Assembly (NCBI RefSeq): GCF_012295575.1
Contig: NZ_CP051180.1
Span: forward strand, 1,674,001 to 1,738,000
DNA length: 64,000 nucleotides
Direction: 5' to 3'
Source: Ferrimonas lipolytica
GTDB lineage: Bacteria > Pseudomonadota > Gammaproteobacteria > Enterobacterales > Shewanellaceae
Below, piece after piece: positions 43,433-53,072 of this stretch. Position 1 is the first letter of the stretch; each line of letters opens with the position of its first letter. The position numbers and the translations under genes were made by a program. The notes beneath the pieces were generated by a model. It had not been told where the DNA came from, did not search any database, and saw only the letters and a program-made list of their open reading frames with translations.

Positions 43433-44137
43433 ATGACTATGACCCAAATCAGTTCGCCAATCCATGCTTTAGCGCAAATGTTACTCCATCCGACAGCGGT
43501 GATGAAACAAGTCAAAGCTGTGCGTTATTGGTCTTGGATTCCGTTTCTATTGCAGCTGGTGGTAACGGTGGGCGTCAGTACTCTGTATTTCTACAGTGTT
43601 GATTGGAGTTGGTATCAACAGCAATTTGTATTGCCGTCGCTGAGTAACTTAGCTCCTGCCGAGATTGAGATGGCACTCGAGTTTAGTAAGCCATCAACCT
43701 TTGTTATCTCCTCAGCGATGACCGGCCTGTTGTTTACGCCTGCCATCGTCGCTGCATTGGCATTCTATCTAAGTAAAATGACGCAGATGGACGAAGATAA
43801 CATTCAAGGTTTTACTGATTGGTATGGCTTATGTTGGTGGATGCAACTGCCGCTTGTTATCTCAGCACTCATTGGCGTGGGCATGATTGTGGCCGGCAGT
43901 GAGCGGATAGATCCACTGCTGGTACTTGCGCCATTATCATTAGCCAACCTCGCGAGTATTGGCGCTGACAGCGCATGGTACAACTTGGCCTCATCGGTAT
44001 CGTTGCTTGGCTTGTGGGTTATGGTACTGCAATACAAAGGGGTCCGAGCTTGGACTAAGCTCGGACCCCTTATGACGTTACTGATTGTGTTGCTGCCATA
44101 CGCCGTGTGCTACGGAATATGGCTTAGCCTAATTTAG
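43433..44137 (+). CDS. YIP1-family inner membrane protein
   Basis: 234 residues with five hydrophobic helices. The N-terminal 'HALAQMLLHPTAVMKQVKAV' block (a Yip1-type 'P…f..i…' lead) is followed by 'FTPAIVAALAFYLSKMTQ', 'LVISALIGVGMIVAGSERID' and a C-terminal helix 'LMTLLIVLLPYAVCYGIWLS'. Function in bacteria is not defined. It diverges from the ABC exporter and converges on the lipoprotein gene with 4 bp overlap. Confidence 0.72.
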   Translation: MTMTQISSPIHALAQMLLHPTAVMKQVKAVRYWSWIPFLLQLVVTVGVSTLYFYSVDWSWYQQQFVLPSLSNLAPAEIEMALEFSKPSTFVISSAMTGLLFTPAIVAALAFYLSKMTQMDEDNIQGFTDWYGLCWWMQLPLVISALIGVGMIVAGSERIDPLLVLAPLSLANLASIGADSAWYNLASSVSLLGLWVMVLQYKGVRAWTKLGPLMTLLIVLLPYAVCYGIWLSLI

Positions 44138-44664
44138 AGCAGCTCAACCGTAACCGGCTGAATTGCAGGCAGCCGCTCTTGCTCAATGGCATTCACGGAC
44201 GCATGCAAGCGGTAGCTGCCAGCGGCCAAGTTACTTAATACGTTAGCCGGAATAGCAATGCTCACATGCTGCTCTGCAGCTGCAGCGATAGTCAGATCTG
44301 ACAACACTTGAGTGAACATCATCTCTTCGGAATAGCGCCAAACCACTTCACCTTTATGGCTTAAAGCAAAGTCAGCCACCATGCCAGAACGAATGGTAAA
44401 GTTGACTGAAGCATTGCTGGTATTGGCCAGCACCAGTTTCGGTTGTGCTGCTTTGGTGCGATCCCAATGGGTTGCGGTTACCAAAGTTGCAGTAACCGGT
44501 GAGTTCGCTTGTTTTAGCGAAGGTTCAGCAATACTGTTATCCGGTTGAGCTTGTCCTAGCTTCGCTTTCGCATTACCAGCACTTGTATCCACCATAGGTG
44601 TTGCCTCTGTATTTAAATCTGCACACCCGACTAAAAAGGGTAACACCAACCAATACGCTTTCAT
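44134..44664 (-). CDS. Lipoprotein with BsuPI-like domain
   Basis: 176 residues. A short lipoprotein signal ends 'LPFLVGCADLN'. A polar linker is followed by a beta-sandwich domain with 'VWRYSEEMMFTQVLSDLTIA' and 'YRLHASVNAIEQERLPAI', matching the BsuPI (intracellular proteinase inhibitor-like) fold. Probable periplasmic face of a membrane; function unknown. It lies 9 bp after the asmA stop on the same strand, likely one operon. Confidence 0.7.
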   Translation of the reverse strand: MKAYWLVLPFLVGCADLNTEATPMVDTSAGNAKAKLGQAQPDNSIAEPSLKQANSPVTATLVTATHWDRTKAAQPKLVLANTSNASVNFTIRSGMVADFALSHKGEVVWRYSEEMMFTQVLSDLTIAAAAEQHVSIAIPANVLSNLAAGSYRLHASVNAIEQERLPAIQPVTVELL

Positions 44665-44673
44665 TTGTATCTC

Positions 44674-46515
44674 CTATCCGCTGAAAGAACCGAATAATTT
44701 GTCCTTCAGCTTGTCTTCTAATTTCTTCTTTATCTTATCTGTTTCTTGCTCGATGACTTCATCTTTTAAGCCACTCATATCGATACCGAAGGTTGGTTCG
44801 CTCACAGAGCCACCGATTTTCAAAGGGATCGGGATATCTTTGAGGGTATCGGTATCGCCGCCGCCTTGCCCTTCGATACTACCAACTAACGCAACGACCA
44901 GTGCCATCTGTACGCTTTGGTCAGTAATACCAACCTCACCGTCGCCGGACACTCGCAATAACGGCGAAGCCAGAGCCAGATCCGGCAGCGTTAACTTGCC
45001 ATCTGCGATTCGTATCGATACGTCAAAACTTGAAAAATCGGTTTTCTTAACCTCATCTTCCACCGCCGATTTATCGCCAGAGAATGTTGCTTTGGCATTG
45101 CGGATCATCTGCGCCAAATTGACACCATTCACAGCCCCATCATTCAGGCTTAGTTCGCCGTTAGCAGTCAGATTATTGATAAGTGCGCCACCAGCTAACC
45201 CCTTACCTTTACCAACTAGAGTTAGGTTACCGCTGCCTTCGAGCAGATCGGATTCAGCCAACGCTTGCAGCAATGGTTGAATAGCCAGCCCTTTAAGCTG
45301 TTTCGAAAACTCATAGGTCGCTGGCACCGCAGTTCCATCGAGCTTGGCACTGACAGAAAACGCGCCTTGGAAACTGGTTCCAGTCAACTTATCTAACGAT
45401 AAAACACCATCTTTAAGCACGACGGTAGTGTTGATGTCATCGACACGAATATTTGCAGCGACCAGCTGTTCAAGAGCCAATTTAATGTTGGCGTTGATGG
45501 ATGACAGTACAGACAAGTCTGGCTCTGGTGCCGGCTCAGATGATGGCGGAGTCTCTGACTGGTTGTCTTCGTTTGCTGCGGTAGTATCGCCCCCAATAAA
45601 TGGCGTAACGTCGAGGCGATTGCCTTTACCTGTCAAGTTAAGTTGCGGCACCTTACCGCCGTACGCAGCTGAACCTTGCCCCTCAAACAGAAATTCACCT
45701 AGGCCAAAACTGAAGGCTGGTAACGATACTTTCTGTGCGGTTAGATCGATATCGGCTTGCATACCCAAGGTTAACTGCAATGGTTGTTCGCCAACCGCTT
45801 CACCGGCCACAGTAACTTTTTGCTGCCAACCATCAATTTGAATACGGCTAAAATCTTTCGCAAACGCCAACATCGAGTCGGCCTCGGTATTGATCTGCGT
45901 TGTGCCATCATCTATCGACAGTATGAGCTTGAGCGGTGCCGACCGGTTCGGCGCTAAATCATTTAACTGCAGTTGGCTAATGGTAACAGTTTGCACCGTG
46001 CCCGCTGCTCGGTTGTCATTAACAAGGCGCAGATCGTTCAATTGAAATAGACCTAAGCTCCAATCCTGATTCGCTTTAGACTGAGTGGTCGAAGATGTCC
46101 CGCTATCCTCGTTTGAGCTGGTTGACTCCCCTAAGCCTGTGGTGCTCGTACGGCCATCAGCGAGTGTCACCATAGTTAGATCGGCACCATTAACAACTAG
46201 AGCTTCAACCTGTAGTTCGCCCTGTAAGATTGGCATTACCGCAACCCCGACTGATGCTAAATCAATCTGAAGTAATGGCGGCAATTGCTCCCCGGGTATG
46301 TTACTCAGCGAAACCTGCTGTAGTTCCATCCCGAGCGTAGGATAGAAAGACAAACCAATATCTCCGGCTATGGTTAGCTCACGGCCAGTCGCTTCCTTTA
46401 CCTTTTCACTGATCACTGGCTTATAGCTGTTTAAATCGAGTACAAACGCTACATAACCGACTATAGCGATAATAATCGCTAGCAAACCAATTAAAATCCA
46501 TTTTACAAACTGCAT
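44674..46515 (-). CDS. asmA: AsmA family membrane-anchored protein
   Basis: 613 residues. An N-terminal helix ('WILIGLLAIIIAIVGYVAFV') is followed by the AsmA lead 'LDLNSYKPVISEKVKEATGR' and 'ELTIAGDIGLSFYPTLGMEL'. A long repetitive beta-groove region with an acidic Ser/Pro linker near 320 follows, then a C-terminal AsmA block ('LAQMIRNAKATFSGDKSAVE') and a Lys-rich helix. AsmA-like proteins are thought to move phospholipids between membranes. It overlaps the RraA-like stop by 1 bp. Confidence 0.88.
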   Translation of the reverse strand: MQFVKWILIGLLAIIIAIVGYVAFVLDLNSYKPVISEKVKEATGRELTIAGDIGLSFYPTLGMELQQVSLSNIPGEQLPPLLQIDLASVGVAVMPILQGELQVEALVVNGADLTMVTLADGRTSTTGLGESTSSNEDSGTSSTTQSKANQDWSLGLFQLNDLRLVNDNRAAGTVQTVTISQLQLNDLAPNRSAPLKLILSIDDGTTQINTEADSMLAFAKDFSRIQIDGWQQKVTVAGEAVGEQPLQLTLGMQADIDLTAQKVSLPAFSFGLGEFLFEGQGSAAYGGKVPQLNLTGKGNRLDVTPFIGGDTTAANEDNQSETPPSSEPAPEPDLSVLSSINANIKLALEQLVAANIRVDDINTTVVLKDGVLSLDKLTGTSFQGAFSVSAKLDGTAVPATYEFSKQLKGLAIQPLLQALAESDLLEGSGNLTLVGKGKGLAGGALINNLTANGELSLNDGAVNGVNLAQMIRNAKATFSGDKSAVEDEVKKTDFSSFDVSIRIADGKLTLPDLALASPLLRVSGDGEVGITDQSVQMALVVALVGSIEGQGGGDTDTLKDIPIPLKIGGSVSEPTFGIDMSGLKDEVIEQETDKIKKKLEDKLKDKLFGSFSG

Positions 46516-47015
46516 TATTTTATTTCCTGTTGTGCAATCGACAGCGGCTCATCTGCTACTAATACGCCATTGGCATCGGCATACAGTGAATCACCTGGGT
46601 GAACCACGCAACCACCAATATTGACCTCAATATCTCTGTCTCCTAACCCTCGTTTATCTGTTTTCATCGGTACTGCGCCTAACGCCATCACACCGATATC
46701 CATCGCCGCAATGGCGTTTACATCGCGAATATAGCCAAACACAACAATGCCACTCCAACCGTTATCAACCGCTTTTTGGGCAAGCATGTCACCCAGCAAT
46801 GCTCTGCGGCTCATACCACCACCATCGATAAGCAACACCTTACCTAAGCCAGGCTCTGCGACAGCAGTTCGCACCAACGAGTTATCTTCGAAACAACGGA
46901 TGGTTACGACCTCGCCACCAAAGATATTACGGCCGCCAAATCGCTTGAAAATGGGAGGGAATAGTCTCACGTGCTGTGGATAGTGATCACACAGCTCGGG
47001 TAGAAGGTCCAACAT
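46515..47015 (-). CDS. rraA: RraA-family protein (RNase E inhibitor-like)
   Basis: 166 residues. Conserved RraA blocks are visible: 'FGGRNIFGGEVVTIRCFEDN', 'GKVLLIDGGGMSRRALLGDM', 'GWSGIVVFGYIRDVNAIAAM' and 'VNIGGCVVHPGDSLYADANG'. E. coli RraA binds RNase E and slows RNA decay; other members are aldolases, and this sequence is of the RraA type. It heads the rraA-asmA-lipoprotein minus-strand unit and diverges from ybgA. Confidence 0.87.
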   Translation of the reverse strand: MLDLLPELCDHYPQHVRLFPPIFKRFGGRNIFGGEVVTIRCFEDNSLVRTAVAEPGLGKVLLIDGGGMSRRALLGDMLAQKAVDNGWSGIVVFGYIRDVNAIAAMDIGVMALGAVPMKTDKRGLGDRDIEVNIGGCVVHPGDSLYADANGVLVADEPLSIAQQEIK

Positions 47016-47191
47016 TTAACCTCTCCTTGGTAAAATGAATATATTTACCAATATCTTATATGAAAAGATTGGTTCTGCCGAGACAGGGTCCGCTAAACTG
47101 AACTGCGGAAAGGGATTCCGTAGCCGATAATTCAAATATAGGATGATCCCAATAGGACATCCGTACGTATTGCATTGAAAAGGGAATAACA

Positions 47192-48139
47192 ATGACTCAA
47201 TCAAAACCCGTTGTAGGTGTAAGTGCTTGCGTAATTGGTGAAGAAGTTCGTTACGACAGTGGCCACAAACGCTCTGTGTTTGTAGACACGCAATTACGTC
47301 AGTTAGTTTCGTTTAAGCCAATCTGCCCAGAAGTCGGCATCGGACTTACCGTGCCTCGCCCGACAATTAGGTTGCGCTGGGTCGGCGAATCAATCCGCTT
47401 AATGGACGATAAAAATCACATCGATCACACCGACAAAATGGTTCAGTTCAACAACAACATATTGCCCTCTCTGGAAGGGCTTTCCGGTTATGTTGTATGC
47501 GCTAAGTCACCTACCTGCGGCATGGAAAGGGTTAAGGTGCTTCAAGAAGACACTAAGGGCGCTGAGTATAAAGGCCGTGGACTATTTACCAAGGCGTTGA
47601 TGGAACGATATCCGCTCCTGCCGGTGGAGGAAGATGGCCGCCTTAACGATCAACATCTACGAGAAAACTTCGTTTTGCGTGTGCTTATTTTCCAACAAGC
47701 GCAGCAATTGCTAGCTGCACCGAGCCAAGCAAAACTGCAATCCTTTCATCAACAGCACAAATTGTTGCTTTTGGCGCACAACCAAACAATTTACCGCCAA
47801 TTAGGGCCTTTAGTGGCTGAAGCCTTTGACGGTGACAGCTACCACAAAACATTGGCGTATGTAACGCTAATGATGACCGCACTCGCGAAGCCCGCTAACC
47901 GTAAGGGTCATACCAATGCGCTGCAACACATCCAAGGCTATTTCAAAAAGGACTTAGATTCTGCCGAAAAGAAACACCTAGAGGAGTCAATCTTGGCTTA
48001 TCGAAACGGTCGGCTGCCGTTGATGGCGCCACTGTCTATCGTTAACCACATCCTATCTAAGTACCCTAAGCCCTATATTATTGGACAAAGCTACTTAGAA
48101 CCGACCCCTGAACAACTCGCGCTGCGGTGTAACCTTTAA
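47192..48139 (+). CDS. DUF523 + DUF1722 fusion protein (YbgA-type)
   Basis: 315 residues. The N-terminal DUF523 domain (about 1-155: 'VGVSACVIGEEVRYDSGHKR', 'VVCAKSPTCGMERVKV') is fused to the C-terminal DUF1722/YbgA domain (about 185-310: 'LQHIQGYFKKDLDSAEKKHL'). Genes of this kind typically sit next to photolyase, as here with a 1-bp gap to phrB. DUF523 has been linked to thiouracil desulfidase activity in some bacteria; the role beside photolyase is not settled. Confidence 0.9.
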   Translation: MTQSKPVVGVSACVIGEEVRYDSGHKRSVFVDTQLRQLVSFKPICPEVGIGLTVPRPTIRLRWVGESIRLMDDKNHIDHTDKMVQFNNNILPSLEGLSGYVVCAKSPTCGMERVKVLQEDTKGAEYKGRGLFTKALMERYPLLPVEEDGRLNDQHLRENFVLRVLIFQQAQQLLAAPSQAKLQSFHQQHKLLLLAHNQTIYRQLGPLVAEAFDGDSYHKTLAYVTLMMTALAKPANRKGHTNALQHIQGYFKKDLDSAEKKHLEESILAYRNGRLPLMAPLSIVNHILSKYPKPYIIGQSYLEPTPEQLALRCNL

Positions 48140-48140
48140 T

Positions 48141-49469
48141 ATGCAATTAGTATGGCTCCGCAATGACCTTCGTGTCAGCGACAACCCAGCACTGTACGCA
48201 GCTTGTGAATCTGCTCAACCGGTGGAAGTAGTATTCATAGCCACCCCAGGTCAATGGCAACAACACAACTGGGGAAGTAACAAAATAAGTTGGGTCGCGG
48301 CAAACCTAAAATCACTAAAGCAACAACTCAATCAGCTCAATATTCCCTTGCACATCAGCAGCTGCGACGCCTTTGAAAACGTACCACAGCATCTAAATGA
48401 GTTAATGGCAGAGCTTGGGGCCACCTCACTGCTCTGTAATGCTGAACCAGGCTTCAATGAGTCAGTACGTGATCACCGTGTACAGGAGATTCTGGTCAAC
48501 AGTGGTTATTCGTGGCAGCGATTTGCTGAAAGCAACCTGCTCGATTATGACGCAATTTTAACCGGCAAGGGGGCTCCCTATCGAGTGTTCACGCCATTTT
48601 TGCGCAACGCAAGACGCTGGCTATCGAGCAACAATCCGCAACCATTACCAGCAATTACCACGCTGCCACAAGTGCTGGGACAACAACTTGACCGATGGCA
48701 CAGTCGACCACCTTATCAATTATCTTGGCCTCCGGGAGAGCTACAAGCATGGCGTACCCTGCAAGCGTTCATTGATAGCCCCATACAGCAATATCAGACA
48801 GCACGAGATGTTCCTTCGATAGCAGGTACCTCGCGGTTGTCACCATATATGGCTATCGGCGCCATTAGCCCAATCAATATCTATAAACAACTCCAACAGC
48901 TGTCTCACGGCGACGGCGAAACAACTTGGCTAAACGAACTGATTTGGCGCGAATTCTATCGTTACTTGATGCACCACTATCCAAGGCTTTCTAAAAACCT
49001 TGCAATGTATCCGAATAAAGAGCCTTGCTGGGACAACAATAGCCACTGGTTCTCTTGCTGGGCTGAGGGTAAAACAGGATTCCCGTTAGTCGATGCCGGT
49101 ATGAGAGAACTGAATAATACTGGTTGGATGCATAACCGGCTACGTATGCTGTGCGCCAGCTTTCTAGTAAAAGATCTGCACTTGGATTGGCGCTTAGGCG
49201 AAGCCTATTTTATGTCGAAGTTGATTGATGGAGATTTCGCTAGCAACAACGGCGGATGGCAATGGGCTGCAGGGTGTGGCGCCGACGCCGCACCCTATTT
49301 TCGCCATTTTAGTCCAACAAGACAGGCACAGCGCTTTGACGCCAAAGCCGTCTATCAACAACGCCACCTGCCCGAGCTAATCAATGGTTATCCGCCACCG
49401 ATGGTAGACCATAAAGCACAATGCCAGCGCTTTTCTGCACGAGTTAAGGAGCTATCCAATGGAGTCTAA
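48141..49469 (+). CDS. phrB: Deoxyribodipyrimidine photolyase
   Basis: 442 residues. The N-terminal Rossmann domain ('VWLRNDLRVSDNPALYAACE') binds the antenna. The C-terminal FAD domain contains 'WLNELIWREFYRYLMHHYPR', 'DAGMRELNNTGWMHNRLRML' and 'GDFASNNGGWQWAAGCGADA', all class I CPD-photolyase hallmarks. It repairs UV cyclobutane dimers using light. The stop overlaps the next gene by 11 bp, so the cluster is an operon. Confidence 0.95.
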   Translation: MQLVWLRNDLRVSDNPALYAACESAQPVEVVFIATPGQWQQHNWGSNKISWVAANLKSLKQQLNQLNIPLHISSCDAFENVPQHLNELMAELGATSLLCNAEPGFNESVRDHRVQEILVNSGYSWQRFAESNLLDYDAILTGKGAPYRVFTPFLRNARRWLSSNNPQPLPAITTLPQVLGQQLDRWHSRPPYQLSWPPGELQAWRTLQAFIDSPIQQYQTARDVPSIAGTSRLSPYMAIGAISPINIYKQLQQLSHGDGETTWLNELIWREFYRYLMHHYPRLSKNLAMYPNKEPCWDNNSHWFSCWAEGKTGFPLVDAGMRELNNTGWMHNRLRMLCASFLVKDLHLDWRLGEAYFMSKLIDGDFASNNGGWQWAAGCGADAAPYFRHFSPTRQAQRFDAKAVYQQRHLPELINGYPPPMVDHKAQCQRFSARVKELSNGV

Positions 49470-49896
49470 ACCAGATTGGTTAGTTTGCTTCGGAAATATT
49501 TGGCAACAGTTAGATACATCCAATATGGATAGTATCGATAAGCTTTATCACCCTGAGATAATATTTCAAGATCCCTGTGGAACCATCAACGGAAGGGATC
49601 AATTAAAACAACACATGGCTGAGCTATACCGGAATGTCTCAGCTATTAGCTACGAGCTAATGGAACCGATTGGCAGCAGCCAATCAACAGCCGCACAACC
49701 CTGGGTTATGACCTTTCGGCATCCAAAATTAAACTCTGGGAACAACATTAGCGTGAACGGTGTTTCAATACTAAAAACACAAAATGGCTTGATTATTAGC
49801 CACCGGGACTATTTCGATATGGGCGAGATGATTTATGAATCTATCCCAATTTTGGGACGAGTCGTAACCCACTTAAAACATAAGCTTGCACCATGA
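49459..49896 (+). CDS. SnoaL/NTF2-like protein in photolyase operon
   Basis: 145 residues. 'MDSIDKLYHPEIIFQDPCGT' and 'INGRDQLKQHMAELYRNVSA' mark the NTF2-like cone fold, with 'HRDYFDMGEMIYESIPILGR' at the end as in photolyase-linked SnoaL members. The family binds small ligands; the substrate is unknown. It overlaps phrB and the DUF2878 gene (4 bp), so translation is coupled. Confidence 0.82.
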   Translation: MESKPDWLVCFGNIWQQLDTSNMDSIDKLYHPEIIFQDPCGTINGRDQLKQHMAELYRNVSAISYELMEPIGSSQSTAAQPWVMTFRHPKLNSGNNISVNGVSILKTQNGLIISHRDYFDMGEMIYESIPILGRVVTHLKHKLAP

Positions 49897-50375
49897 GCCG
49901 TACTGACCTTATAACAATCGCTCTTTTCAAACTCAGTTGGCTAGTCGCGATTTTTGGCCAACAGGCTTGGTTATGGTTACAGCTTATAATCGTAACAATC
50001 GCTGTGGTAACAACGCCAATTCGTTTAGCACTGCCGGTTATCTTGTTCGCTACAGCAGGTGTAATACTAGATTCAGTTTTACATTACACGGGAGTACTTT
50101 CATTCGTACCAAGCACTGACTTCATCCCACTCTATCTAGCGCTTTTGTGGCTCAGCTTTTCTATATTAATCATAAAGATGAAAAGCTCGTTACCAACTAA
50201 AAAGTTAACACTGTCAGTGTTGTTTGGGGTGGCTGGAGCTAGCGGCTACAGCGCGGCTACGTTAGCCGGAACAACGGTTCTTAGCCCAAATTTTACAATA
50301 GCTGCCATAATTATTGTATTCGCATGGATGACGTGGATAACTGCAGCCTATCACTGGTTAGAAGATAAGATTTAA
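49893..50375 (+). CDS. DUF2878 integral membrane protein
   Basis: 160 residues in five or six membrane helices. The motifs 'WLVAIFGQQAWLWLQLIIVT', 'GVILDSVLHYTGVLSF' and 'IPLYLALLWLSFSI' are characteristic of DUF2878, a family found in the same photolyase-associated clusters of Vibrio and Shewanella. Function unknown. It overlaps the NTF2-like gene by 4 bp. Confidence 0.82.
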   Translation: MSRTDLITIALFKLSWLVAIFGQQAWLWLQLIIVTIAVVTTPIRLALPVILFATAGVILDSVLHYTGVLSFVPSTDFIPLYLALLWLSFSILIIKMKSSLPTKKLTLSVLFGVAGASGYSAATLAGTTVLSPNFTIAAIIIVFAWMTWITAAYHWLEDKI

Positions 50376-50395
50376 CAAAGTCAGGAGTCGTATTT

Positions 50396-50611
50396 ATGAA
50401 TGTTATTAGTTCTCGACTATTACTTCGCTCCAAGTGGACCGCAACCAATCGGTTCCATGATGAGACTCACTTCTTAGTGCAATCGGTATTACATGACACC
50501 CACGGCGAAGTAAAATCTGTGGTACTGCAAGGCATCAACAATCGTCACCATTACGAAATGCCAATTAATCAACTAGAAGACTCTGATCGTTGGCGCATCG
50601 GCTGGACGTAA
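50396..50611 (+). CDS. TIGR02450-type small Trp-rich protein
   Basis: 71 residues with a good GTCAGGAG ribosome site. The pattern 'LLLRSKWTATNRFHDETHFL' … 'EDSDRWRIGWT' matches the small TIGR02450 family (conserved SKWTA, HF and W-x-x-GW). Family members often accompany photolyase genes, as here. Function unknown. Downstream 115 bp are AT-rich without a terminator. Confidence 0.75.
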   Translation: MNVISSRLLLRSKWTATNRFHDETHFLVQSVLHDTHGEVKSVVLQGINNRHHYEMPINQLEDSDRWRIGWT

Positions 50612-50726
50612 AGTTGATTGCTTAAAAGGCAAAATATATTATTATATAATATGCGTTGGGGATAAGTTTTTAATACAGCATGGATGCGTAATTCACTCGA
50701 ACATTCAAGAGGTCTCATACCCATAT

Positions 50727-51053
50727 ATGAGCAACTTACAATTAGAAGATGCATTCCGATCTGCATTAATTGAAATAGAACAAGAAAAACAACAAGGGGT
50801 TGAGCTAACGTCTAGCACTCGCTCCGCTAAGCAGATGCGTAGTTACATCGAAAACTTAGAATGGAACGATAAACAGTTAATAACCTTTCGCGATACCCTA
50901 GATCAGATGATCCACGATCGCTCTGAGAAAGCGCAAAAGGCTGAACGGCTGCAAACTTATCGAGCTAAACTTATTAATATGGCTCGCGATTTGAACATGA
51001 GCTATGACGAACTAGTAACTACCATGGTGGATTTAGAATCCGTAAAAAAGTAG
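50727..51053 (+). CDS. Small helical protein, weakly H-NS-like
   Basis: 108 residues, highly charged and helical. The C-terminal half ('AERLQTYRAKLINMARDLNM' then SYDELVTTM) recalls the linker of H-NS-type oligomerisation domains ('Rk.qqYreml…gi.p.eLl'), but no DNA-binding domain follows. I would not name it on this alone. It is followed at once by a strong terminator, so it is a monocistronic or last gene. Confidence 0.6.
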   Translation: MSNLQLEDAFRSALIEIEQEKQQGVELTSSTRSAKQMRSYIENLEWNDKQLITFRDTLDQMIHDRSEKAQKAERLQTYRAKLINMARDLNMSYDELVTTMVDLESVKK

Positions 51054-51060
51054 TTAATTA

Positions 51061-51085
51061 AAAGGTGGCATAAGCCACCTTTTTT
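51061..51085 (+). terminator. Rho-independent terminator
   Basis: Hairpin aaaggtggc-ataa-gccacctt followed by T6, 8 bp after the preceding stop codon. Confidence 0.9.
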
Positions 51086-51170
51086 ACCCCCGCAAAACCA
51101 CAACCTGCCCATCGCCTAACAAACTGGCCTGTTAACCTTGGCTGATTCGGATCAATTTCGATTAGCCTTA

Positions 51171-51197
51171 ACCGCATGTACCGCATGTACCGCACAG
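51171..51197 (+). repeat. Short 9-bp tandem repeat
   Basis: accgcatgt is repeated twice followed by a partial third unit (accgcacag), in the 240-bp gap upstream of the secreted-protein gene. It could be an operator or a simple duplication. Confidence 0.5.
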
Positions 51198-51326
51198 TGT
51201 GTTCTCGCCGATAAGCTCGCAAATTAACTATTTTATGCTTTATTTATAGGGTTTAGGCGCAGCAACATTCATTTGACGGAGCTCTTGCCCCTCATCTAAC
51301 GACGATGAAAATTAAACGGAGCAACC

Positions 51327-52802
51327 ATGCGAGCAGATCACTTAATCAACGTTAGCAGGCTAACCGCAGCTGCCATCCTTTCGGTATTTACGTTATTTAT
51401 GCCGATATCCGTGTTGGCTGACGGCGATGAGGTATTACAAACTCCTACCGATCCAGACATCGTTACTGCTATTAACGCCGGTAACAAGATCAGGATATCA
51501 GGGACGGGTCTACATTCATTGCCGGAGCAGCCCGGTGTTATCTCGATTACGGTAAACGAAGGCGAAACCATTGAACGAGCATTACTGTATTGGCAGGTCT
51601 TCGACGTGGACTCACAGTTCGACACCAGCCTCCAAGTCGTTCGTGATGACGGTAACATGTATGACGTATTTGGTACCATTATTGGCACACACGTCAACGA
51701 TAGCGGCACTCAAGATCTCGCTTTCTACGATGCCCTCTCAGCAACCATTCGAGCTGACATAACTGATCTCCTCCGCAGCGGAGGTAACACATTCAGTATT
51801 ACCGGCCTTGACGATATATCTTTGCCACCTGGCAAGGGAGACGATGGTAAGAATGGCGCAGGCATTTTATTAATATACAGTGACGGCAGCAGCTCAACCG
51901 TTCAACTTGTAGATGGACACGATGCCGGTTGGTGGGGCGGTGTTCGTACCAGCAATGACAATCTGACTTACACTCGCCAAGTTCGTTTCGACTTCGAGGC
52001 AACGGATAGCGAGCGCTTCGCCGATCTGTCGATGTTTGTTGCCAGTGTTGAGGGGACGGTCCAGTCTGGCACCATGCGCCACTCTGTGGTTGAGATCCAA
52101 GTAGGTGACGACCCTGCAGATCTAACCAGAGATATAGATGCCTTAACCAGCAGCCAAGGGGATGAATGGGATGATTACGTACGAAATGTAAGGATCCCAG
52201 CCGGCGCAGATTATATCGAAATTCAAATACTATCCGAGCGCGGTGATGGTGCAGCCCCAGATCCGAACAATGGTAACAACCCTGCATCGTTTGTATGGTT
52301 GGCTGCTGGCATCTCAGTTCCCCAGGAGGTCGAGAATGCCTGTGAGTGCCGGCCTAAGGTGCTTACATTCAAATACATCGGTGGTAGTTGTGATGCCTCC
52401 AACAACGACCAAGGCGATAAGTTTTCATGTTATGGAAACTTAAACGGTGCTGACAACGTGGATATTGAAGTCACGTCTAATAAGCGCCGTCGCAGTGGTA
52501 TTGAACTAAGTAGTAACGAAGTTACTACTGGGCAAGAGTTTAGCTTGATTAGCAATGCAGTAGGTGGTCAACGTGGGCGCTTACCGGCGCAATCGAAAAT
52601 ATTGCTAAGTGATGGCGATGACAGCATTTTTTTAGATATTCATACATCGTGTTCGGTACCACTCGCTACTGGTGATCAGTTTGGTCCGTTAGTGCTAGTC
52701 GGCTTTGAAGAGGGTAATCAATGCAGCACTTGCAGTCATAAAGACAAACGCCACGATAAGAAAAAAAAGCGCGGTAAGAAACACAAAAAAGGACATAATT
52801 AA
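51327..52802 (+). CDS. Large secreted protein with His/Lys-rich tail
   Basis: 491 residues. A signal peptide (about 12-34, ending VLA) precedes a beta-rich domain ('ISITVNEGETIERALLYWQV', 'GAGILLIYSDGSSSTVQLVD', 'GHDAGWWGGVRTS') resembling the DUF3344-type adhesin-like fold. After a Cys-rich joint ('ENACECRPKVLTFKYIGGSC') comes a second module of DUF7467-like appearance. The protein ends in about 30 residues that are almost all Lys, His, Arg and Asp. A cell-surface or exported role is likely. GGAG precedes the ATG at 51327. Confidence 0.72.
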   Translation: MRADHLINVSRLTAAAILSVFTLFMPISVLADGDEVLQTPTDPDIVTAINAGNKIRISGTGLHSLPEQPGVISITVNEGETIERALLYWQVFDVDSQFDTSLQVVRDDGNMYDVFGTIIGTHVNDSGTQDLAFYDALSATIRADITDLLRSGGNTFSITGLDDISLPPGKGDDGKNGAGILLIYSDGSSSTVQLVDGHDAGWWGGVRTSNDNLTYTRQVRFDFEATDSERFADLSMFVASVEGTVQSGTMRHSVVEIQVGDDPADLTRDIDALTSSQGDEWDDYVRNVRIPAGADYIEIQILSERGDGAAPDPNNGNNPASFVWLAAGISVPQEVENACECRPKVLTFKYIGGSCDASNNDQGDKFSCYGNLNGADNVDIEVTSNKRRRSGIELSSNEVTTGQEFSLISNAVGGQRGRLPAQSKILLSDGDDSIFLDIHTSCSVPLATGDQFGPLVLVGFEEGNQCSTCSHKDKRHDKKKKRGKKHKKGHN

Positions 52803-52828
52803 TCACCACCTCAGTAGTAATGAACAGC

Positions 52829-52864
52829 AACAGACGCCCACTTATTGTAACAGGGCGTCTGTTT
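52829..52864 (+). terminator. Terminator after secreted-protein gene
   Basis: Inverted repeat acagacgccc…gggcgtctgt (loop about 13 bases) followed by a T-rich stretch, about 27 bp after the stop. Confidence 0.8.
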
Positions 52865-53072
52865 ATTCTTCCTGCCCATAGCAGATGGTAACTTAAACTA
52901 AGGTTTACTAAACACGTTCCCTGTGTTGTTAAACACTAAAATTGGCTATCTGGTTAAGGGGGTTACCATGCGCCTCATACGCAAGCGGGTGCCCATGGCA
53001 AAACTAACAAGAACAACTTTTAGCGCCAATTGTAAGCTTGAATTACCCTAACTAATCATCAATCAGTCATCG

